A stretch of 64,000 bases of DNA from an uncultured Ruminococcus sp. Lineage in GTDB: Bacteria; Bacillota; Clostridia; Oscillospirales; Ruminococcaceae. The position numbers and the translations under genes are program-made. The stretch lies in contig CAMVRM010000007.1 of NCBI GenBank assembly GCA_947169885.1, positions 1 through 64,000 of the forward strand, given 5' to 3'. The notes under the pieces are model-generated. The model did no database searches. It had not been told where the DNA came from and saw nothing but the letters and a program-made list of their open reading frames with translations. Below, piece by piece: positions 58,174 to 64,000 of this stretch; the stretch's first letter is position 1, and each line of letters starts with the position of its first letter.

Positions 58174-60312
58174 TTATTCGCCTGTATAATTCTTGGCATT
58201 GTCTTCGGCGATCTTACGCACTTCTTCCTCAGCGCCGATAAACGCATCTGCCACAAGCGGATCAAAGTGCGAACCTGCGTCCTCACGGATAATGTTCAGC
58301 GCCTTCTCGAACGAAAACGGTTTCTTGTAGCTTCTCTGCGAAACAAGCGCATCGAAAACGTCTGCGACTGCCATTATCCTTGCAGAAAGCGGAATATCCT
58401 CGCCGCTCAGACCCTTTGGGTAGCCCTTGCCGTTCCATTTTTCGTGGTGATACATCGAAACGTTTTTCGCTTCACGCAGATAGTCGGAGTCGGGCACCAT
58501 TGCCGCCGCCCTGTCGATGACCTCACTTCCCATGGTGGTGTGAGTTTTCATAATTTCGTACTCTTCATCGGTGAGTTTGCCGGGTTTGTTCAGGATAACG
58601 TCCGAGATCTTTATCTTGCCGATGTCGTGGAGCGGTGCGGCGTTCATGGTGTTCTGCGCAAATTCATCGGTCAGCTGGTCGGAGTAGTAGCCCTTTTTCT
58701 TCATTTCCCTGAGTATCAGCCCGACATAAGCGGCAGTTTTTCTAACGTGGTCGCCCGTGCATTTGTCACGGCTCTCGACCATATCCGCAAGCACCATGAT
58801 AAGCCCGTTCTGCATTTTCGAGATAGTTTCGGTCTTGTTCTGTATATCGTCAACATAATTCATACTGTCGCCGATAGTTTTCAGGAATGCGTTGTAAAGG
58901 TTTTCGATCTCGTCACCCGTGCAGATACCCAGCTGTTTCATGCGGTTGACGCTTTCCTCACGGGCTTCGTCACTGTTGTAGGCAAACGCCCCTGCGCTGT
59001 AAGCCATGGTGTTGACGGGGACGATCATCTGATATTCCACCAGCCACTGACCGATAGCCAGTATCACCACGAAAAATCCTACCAGCAGTGCCACCTGTTT
59101 TGCGAAGAAACTTTGTCCGTAAGTTTCAAGCAGGTTCATCGAAACGTCCGTGCAGGCGTAGCAGACGCATTCACCCTCGGCGTTTCTGACGGGGCGGTAA
59201 ACGGTGAGAAGCCAGCCGAAAGTATCATCGGTGATTATCGGGTCTATCTCGCCGCCTTTAAGAAGTGTTGGCAGATACGGCTCGAAGGATTCGTCAAACG
59301 GCACTATTTCGCCTGCTTCCGAGCCTTGCAGTTCCTCAGTATCAAGGTCAAAAACAACATGACAGCCGTCCTCACGTATCTGATAAACATAAAGATACTC
59401 AATATCGTGCATACTTTCACGGAGTTGGTAAAGCTGACGTTTCGTTTCGGAATAACCTTCGGCATTCTCGCCGTTATCAATGAAATCGTTTACCCTTTCG
59501 GCATCAATGCACGCCGACGCAAGTTCAGCCACTCCGTCGGCAAGCTTCTTGTGATCGTTTATGACCGATTTTTTGTACAGCATATAGCTTATGCCGATAG
59601 CAATGCCGCCGACGCAGACAGCCGCAGACATGAGTATGAGCAGAATTTTCGTCCGAAGCGAAACTGATCGGCAGTGAGCGTTTGAGACTTGTTCGATAAC
59701 ATCGTTGTCAAGCGGCGACTGCCACCAGCCCACGGGGGGCATTTTAAGTTTGACGGCTTCGGGAATGACTTTCACCAGGATCAGTGCGATCATGAGAGAA
59801 ACGCCCTTGTCGCAAAGATCGGTGACTGATTCGGCAATGAACAGTGACAAAAATCTCGGAACGCCGTTATCGTTTATGCTGTGGGCGAATTCAGCGGAAA
59901 GTCCGCCGATGTTCCCCGAGTTCAAAAACCAAGTCAGCACCGAACTTATACCGCCCAGCACAACTCCGAGGACAACTGAGGCAAAAAGTTTGCCCTTGAC
60001 CGACTTCAGAAATTGCCGCCTTGCGAAAAAAGCCACGATAAGCGCCGAGAACATATTTATCGAGGTGTAATATAGTTCGGTACTTTTTGTAATGCTTTTG
60101 ACAACATTCGTGAAAAATCCGACAATAACTCCGGGGAACATTCCTCCAGCAAGGCAGACTGCCATTGTTCCTGCGGTGTCAAAAGCGGCAGGGATATTCA
60201 AAAGGTTCGCCGCCTGCGACAAAAGCAGGTTCAGAAGCACTCCGAGAGCGCAGTATGCTATAAAGGACAAAATTTTTTTGGCACGAACAGAAAAAGGTAT
60301 GATGCTGCTCAT
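58174..60312 (-). CDS. Membrane sensor with HD-GYP phosphodiesterase domain
   Basis: N-terminal multi-TM; APLHDIGKIKISDVILNKPGKLTDEEYEIMKTHTTMGSEV; HHEKWNGKGYPKGLSGEDIPLSARIMAVADVFDAL. Confidence 0.92.
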   Translation of the reverse strand: MSSIIPFSVRAKKILSFIAYCALGVLLNLLLSQAANLLNIPAAFDTAGTMAVCLAGGMFPGVIVGFFTNVVKSITKSTELYYTSINMFSALIVAFFARRQFLKSVKGKLFASVVLGVVLGGISSVLTWFLNSGNIGGLSAEFAHSINDNGVPRFLSLFIAESVTDLCDKGVSLMIALILVKVIPEAVKLKMPPVGWWQSPLDNDVIEQVSNAHCRSVSLRTKILLILMSAAVCVGGIAIGISYMLYKKSVINDHKKLADGVAELASACIDAERVNDFIDNGENAEGYSETKRQLYQLRESMHDIEYLYVYQIREDGCHVVFDLDTEELQGSEAGEIVPFDESFEPYLPTLLKGGEIDPIITDDTFGWLLTVYRPVRNAEGECVCYACTDVSMNLLETYGQSFFAKQVALLVGFFVVILAIGQWLVEYQMIVPVNTMAYSAGAFAYNSDEAREESVNRMKQLGICTGDEIENLYNAFLKTIGDSMNYVDDIQNKTETISKMQNGLIMVLADMVESRDKCTGDHVRKTAAYVGLILREMKKKGYYSDQLTDEFAQNTMNAAPLHDIGKIKISDVILNKPGKLTDEEYEIMKTHTTMGSEVIDRAAAMVPDSDYLREAKNVSMYHHEKWNGKGYPKGLSGEDIPLSARIMAVADVFDALVSQRSYKKPFSFEKALNIIREDAGSHFDPLVADAFIGAEEEVRKIAEDNAKNYTGE

Positions 60313-60535
60313 AACGGATCACCTCATGACATATGATAATAGTTTGTATTCATTATAACATATTTCATTACAAAATGCAAGTCATAATGTGAAATAAATT
60401 TGTCGTTTTTCAGCATAAAAAAAGTTGATATAAGACATACAGTGAAAAAAGCAAAGTATTCTGTCAGTTTTGCACGTTAAAGTTTCAAAATTCAAAGTAT
60501 AAAAAGTGAACATATCAAATTTATGCAAAAAAAAA

Positions 60536-60564
60536 TTGACTTTCAGTTAAAAATGTTATATAAT
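60536..60564 (+). promoter_or_regulatory. Promoter TTGACT-N17-TATAAT
   Basis: Upstream of the serpin gene. Confidence 0.7.
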
Positions 60565-60592
60565 CAAATCAGCAGAATAAAAGGAGGCATTT

Positions 60593-62074
60593 TTGATGAA
60601 AAACAAAAAACTTGCGGCGGCTGTGCTTGCTTTCGCACTTGCGGCGGCTTCCTGCGGTACGGTGGCCGAGGATAAAAACGATAATCCCAACTCCTCACCG
60701 AAAACGACCGAATTAACGTCCGTTGCCGACAGACATCCCGAGACAACAACAGCAGAAACAGCCGCTTCAAAAGCCGACACTACCACGTCAAAAGCCAAAA
60801 CGACCACGAAAAAAGCTGAAACGTCCGTTTCCGAAAAGACCGAACCGACTGTGACGACCTCTGCCGCCAAACCTGACGATGCAGACTTCACGCCTTACAC
60901 CGATGTCACGCCGTTAATGACAAACGATGAGTTCACAAATGCCGTCACTCAATACACCTGCGACCTTTACCGTCAGACGGCGCTCATGAACGCAGGCTCG
61001 GGAGACGGTGCGCTCGCAGGGAAAAATGACCTTGTTTCGGGGCTGTCGGCGATGCTCGCTTTCGGCATGACCGCAAACGGCATGGCAGGCGAAACGCTCG
61101 ACCAGCTCCTCGGCACGATGAACGGCATAAGTCTTGAAACGCTCAATTCCGAGTGTAGTTCGCTTATGGACAAAACGGATACCGACAATTCGGTCATCAA
61201 CATCGCAAACGGCATCTGGATAAACAGCAGCAACAGAATGGCAGAAGTCAAACAGAGTTTTCTTGACACTTGCAGTTCAACTTTCAGATCGTCGGCGGCT
61301 TTCAAGCCTTTCGATGACGGCACAAAGGACGAGATAAATTCATGGGTCAATGAGCAGACTCACGGCATGATCCCAAAGGTCTTGGAAAATTTTGATGATG
61401 GACAGCTTATGTCGCTTATCAACTGCATCTGCTTTGAGGACACATGGGCAGATCAGTTTGATGATCATCAGCTGTCTGACGGCGTTTTCCATGCGGCTGA
61501 CGGCAGTGAACAGCCCTGCACGATGCTCTGCGGAAATTCAAACGGCTATTTCAACAACGAGTTCGCCGAAGGTTTCACGAAGAGTTATTCCAACCGTGAT
61601 TACTACTTTGCGGCTATGCTCCCGAAAGAGGGCGTTTCGGTCGGGCAGGCGATAAACAGCCTGTCAGCGGAAAGCGTGTCCGATTTTCTGTACAGATGTG
61701 ACAGATGTGTAGAAGTGATTTTCAAGATACCCGAGTTCACATATGATTATTCGAGTTCTCTGACCGATGCGATGAAAGCACTCGGCTGTACAAAGGCATT
61801 TGACAGTGTTATGGGCGGCGACTTCTCCAACATGGCTGAATATGACCCTGCAGTTATTGTTTACATTTCAAGTGCGCTCCAGAAAACACACATCGAGTTC
61901 GACCGCTACGGAACAAAGGCGGCAGCCGCAACTGCGGTAAATGTCGCAACAGGCGTTTCTGCAATTCCGAAGTCGAAAGTGATGATTTTTGACCGCCCGT
62001 TTCTCTACATGATCGTACACAGAACAGAGAACGGCGATTACCCCGTGTTCATCGGAACGGTGAACGAAATTTAA
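60593..62074 (+). CDS. Serpin family protein, lipoprotein with Thr/Lys-rich linker
   Basis: Lipobox AAASCG; hinge GTKAAAATAVNVATGVSAIPKSKVMIFDRPFLYMI; VNEQTHGMIPKVL; NCICFEDTWADQFD. Confidence 0.92.
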   Translation: MMKNKKLAAAVLAFALAAASCGTVAEDKNDNPNSSPKTTELTSVADRHPETTTAETAASKADTTTSKAKTTTKKAETSVSEKTEPTVTTSAAKPDDADFTPYTDVTPLMTNDEFTNAVTQYTCDLYRQTALMNAGSGDGALAGKNDLVSGLSAMLAFGMTANGMAGETLDQLLGTMNGISLETLNSECSSLMDKTDTDNSVINIANGIWINSSNRMAEVKQSFLDTCSSTFRSSAAFKPFDDGTKDEINSWVNEQTHGMIPKVLENFDDGQLMSLINCICFEDTWADQFDDHQLSDGVFHAADGSEQPCTMLCGNSNGYFNNEFAEGFTKSYSNRDYYFAAMLPKEGVSVGQAINSLSAESVSDFLYRCDRCVEVIFKIPEFTYDYSSSLTDAMKALGCTKAFDSVMGGDFSNMAEYDPAVIVYISSALQKTHIEFDRYGTKAAAATAVNVATGVSAIPKSKVMIFDRPFLYMIVHRTENGDYPVFIGTVNEI

Positions 62075-62083
62075 CAAAAGATA

Positions 62084-62125
62084 ACAGACACTCGGACGGA
62101 AAAAAGTCTGAGTGTCTGTTTTTTT
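62084..62125. terminator. Terminator ACAGACACTCGGAC...GTCTGAGTGTCTGT + T tract
   Basis: 14-bp stem between convergent genes. Confidence 0.92.
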
Positions 62126-62127
62126 GG

Positions 62128-63210
62128 TCAGTTGAAAGATATTTTCATGAGGTTTTTCTCGCCGAAAGTAAATTCTGTCTTGTGCGACATCTTCTTAACG
62201 ATCTTCGCCGAGAGCGGGTCGCCGTCAGTCAGCGGATCAAATCTCTTTCCGCCGTAAGACATGGACATTTCGGTCATTCCGCTTGCTTCCGAGTACTCGA
62301 TCACAACGCTTACCGGCAGTGTTTCAGCGTTCGGCATGATGTTCTGCACCGCAAGTTCCTCAAAGCACAGCTGAATGTTGCGGACAGTCTTTTCGTTAAG
62401 CAGATTTTTGTGACCGAAGTTCTCGATCTGCGACACAAATCCAACAAAGTCAGCGTCTGCCGAGGTTATCTCGAAGGTCAGCTGTTTGAGCCGCTTGATG
62501 AAGATGCGTGTCTTTTCCTTCTGCGGCGACTCGAATATCTGTTCGGGCGTGCCTTCCTCATAGATGCCGCCCTCGTCCATATAGAATACCCTTGTCGAAA
62601 CGTCTCTTGCGAACTTCATTTCGTGGGTCACAATCATCATTGTCATGCCCTCTTTCGCAAGCGAACGTATTACCGACAGAACTTCTCCGACCATTGTCGG
62701 GTCAAGCGCCGAAGTCGGCTCGTCAAAGAGCAGTATCTCGGGCTTCATTGCGATAGCACGGGCAATAGCCACACGCTGTTTCTGACCGCCCGAAAGCTCA
62801 TCGGGGAAGTTGTAAGCCTTTTCAGCAAGACCAACTCTCCTCAGCAGTTCCATGCCCTCCTTAAAAGCCTCGTCTTTCGGCTTTTTCAGAAGCTTAACGG
62901 GTGCTGCCGTCACATTCCCGATGATATTCAGGTTCGAGAACAGGTTGAACGACTGGAACACCATTCCCATTTTCTGCCGCACCTTTGAGATGTTGCACTT
63001 GGGGTCTGTTATCACCTCGCCGTCAACAGTGACCTTTCCCGAGGTGGGGTATTCCAGCTGGTTCAGACACCTCAGAAGTGTTGATTTTCCCGTGCCTGAC
63101 GGTCCTATCACCGAGATAACGTCCCCCTTGTTGATCTCGACCGTAACATCTTCAAGCGGCGTAACATTGGGATATTCCTTGCGAAGATGCTCTATCTTTA
63201 TCATGCTCAT
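62128..63210 (-). CDS. Polar amino-acid ABC transporter ATPase with extra ~115-aa C-terminal domain
   Basis: [48 protein letters not shown]; unusual tail [21 protein letters not shown]...[11 protein letters not shown]... Confidence 0.92.
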   Translation of the reverse strand: MSMIKIEHLRKEYPNVTPLEDVTVEINKGDVISVIGPSGTGKSTLLRCLNQLEYPTSGKVTVDGEVITDPKCNISKVRQKMGMVFQSFNLFSNLNIIGNVTAAPVKLLKKPKDEAFKEGMELLRRVGLAEKAYNFPDELSGGQKQRVAIARAIAMKPEILLFDEPTSALDPTMVGEVLSVIRSLAKEGMTMMIVTHEMKFARDVSTRVFYMDEGGIYEEGTPEQIFESPQKEKTRIFIKRLKQLTFEITSADADFVGFVSQIENFGHKNLLNEKTVRNIQLCFEELAVQNIMPNAETLPVSVVIEYSEASGMTEMSMSYGGKRFDPLTDGDPLSAKIVKKMSHKTEFTFGEKNLMKISFN

Positions 63211-63212
63211 TT

Positions 63213-64000
63213 TTATGCCGCCTCCTTTGAACTGCGCTTTCTCTTTTTCGGGTCTATCTTTTTAAGAACGAGTTTCAGGATAAGCGACAGTATCCACGCA
63301 AGCGCAAAATAGATGATAGCCGTCACGATAAGAGGGAAGAACGCTTCATAAGTGCGGCTTCTGATTATGTCGCTCATTTTCGTCAGGTCTTGTATAGCGA
63401 TGTAGCCCACGACTGACGTGCCTTTGAGCAGTGTGATTATCTCGCCGTTATAGACGGGCAGGAAACGCACTGCCGCCTGCGGGAAGATGAACTTGAAGAA
63501 CGCCTGATTCTCGGTGTAGCCCAGAGCGAGCGCCGCTTCACGCTGACCGCCGTCAATGCTCTCGATGCCCGAACGCATTATCTCCGAAGTGTATGCCGCA
63601 AAGTTCAGCGTGAAACCGATTATTGCGACCCACACCGCCGAAATGCCCGACTTGCCGAAGATGACGTAATAAAGTATCATGAGCAGAACGACCATTGGCG
63701 TGCCCTGCAAAAGTTTTACGTAAATGTTCGAGATGATGTTCGCAAGCTTAGATTCGGTGCGCCTGAACATACAGATAAGGAACGAAAGCACACTTCCGAA
63801 AATTATCGTCATTATCGTGATAAAGCAGGTGGTCTTGACGCCCTCGATTATCAGCTTGTACCTGTCCTCACGGATAAAGTTCTTCTTAAAGCTCTCTTTC
63901 AGCTCGCTGATGAAGGTTTTCTTTTCATCAGTTTCGCCTGCCGAAGCGGCGCTCTGCTGAGTGTCAAGGTCTTTTCTTACTACCGCAACGGCGTTCGTGG
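63213..64000 (-). CDS. Amino-acid ABC transporter, permease domain, probably fused to a substrate-binding domain; runs off the window edge
   Basis: Frame stays open from 63812 to 64000 (...[70 protein letters not shown]...); permease loop [19 protein letters not shown]. Confidence 0.85.
   Translation of the reverse strand, partial: TNAVAVVRKDLDTQQSAASAGETDEKKTFISELKESFKKNFIREDRYKLIIEGVKTTCFITIMTIIFGSVLSFLICMFRRTESKLANIISNIYVKLLQGTPMVVLLMILYYVIFGKSGISAVWVAIIGFTLNFAAYTSEIMRSGIESIDGGQREAALALGYTENQAFFKFIFPQAAVRFLPVYNGEIITLLKGTSVVGYIAIQDLTKMSDIIRSRTYEAFFPLIVTAIIYFALAWILSLILKLVLKKIDPKKRKRSSKEAA

Noticed and set aside
58168-59667. 499-aa plus-strand ORF antisense to the HD-GYP gene
   Set aside because: The minus-strand frame carries clear HD-GYP motifs; the antisense frame has none
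1-64000. tRNA, rRNA, tmRNA, RNase P or SRP RNA genes
   Set aside because: No T-arm GGTTCGANTCC-type motif or recognisable ncRNA core noticed in intergenic regions; a tRNAscan/Infernal run would be decisive

Overview
The window looks like chromosome from a Ruminococcus-like, hemicellulose-degrading Firmicute (inferred from gene content and codon style). It is mostly tightly packed housekeeping operons: scpA-scpB-ytfI-like-ytfJ-dac-rluB; carboxyltransferase-BCCP-oadA; ylxM-ffh-rpsP-khpA; pheA-ispF; thyX to mltG to U32 peptidase to xer; lepB-rbgA-rnhB-yraN-thrC; and tig-clpP-clpX. Accessory content includes a SCIFF (six-Cys) ranthipeptide locus, a glucuronoxylan-type locus (GH67, AraC regulator, SGNH/sialate-O-acetylesterase-like enzyme), a secreted Ser-rich surface protein, a lipoprotein serpin, a DHHW/AlgJ-like lipoprotein, an HD-GYP membrane protein, and an amino-acid ABC transporter whose ATPase has an extra C-terminal domain. 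The most interesting signals are: (1) an intrinsic terminator between the SCIFF precursor and its maturase, plus a 69-aa companion gene abutting the maturase; (2) a shared TTATAACA-N8/9-TGTTATA(A) inverted repeat upstream of the GH67 gene and in the AraC/esterase divergent region; (3) a ScpA kleisin with a long 16-aa-period repeat tail; (4) a replisome-organizer-like protein with a roughly 25-copy pentapeptide repeat tail; (5) an ABC ATPase fused to what may be a GHKL/RsbW-like domain; (6) paired DtxR-like operator palindromes upstream of a DUF2325 gene; and (7) a tandem-duplicated GTAC-rich intergenic element. I saw no tRNA, rRNA, CRISPR array, IS element or prophage. All assignments were made by reading the sequence; no database search was run.
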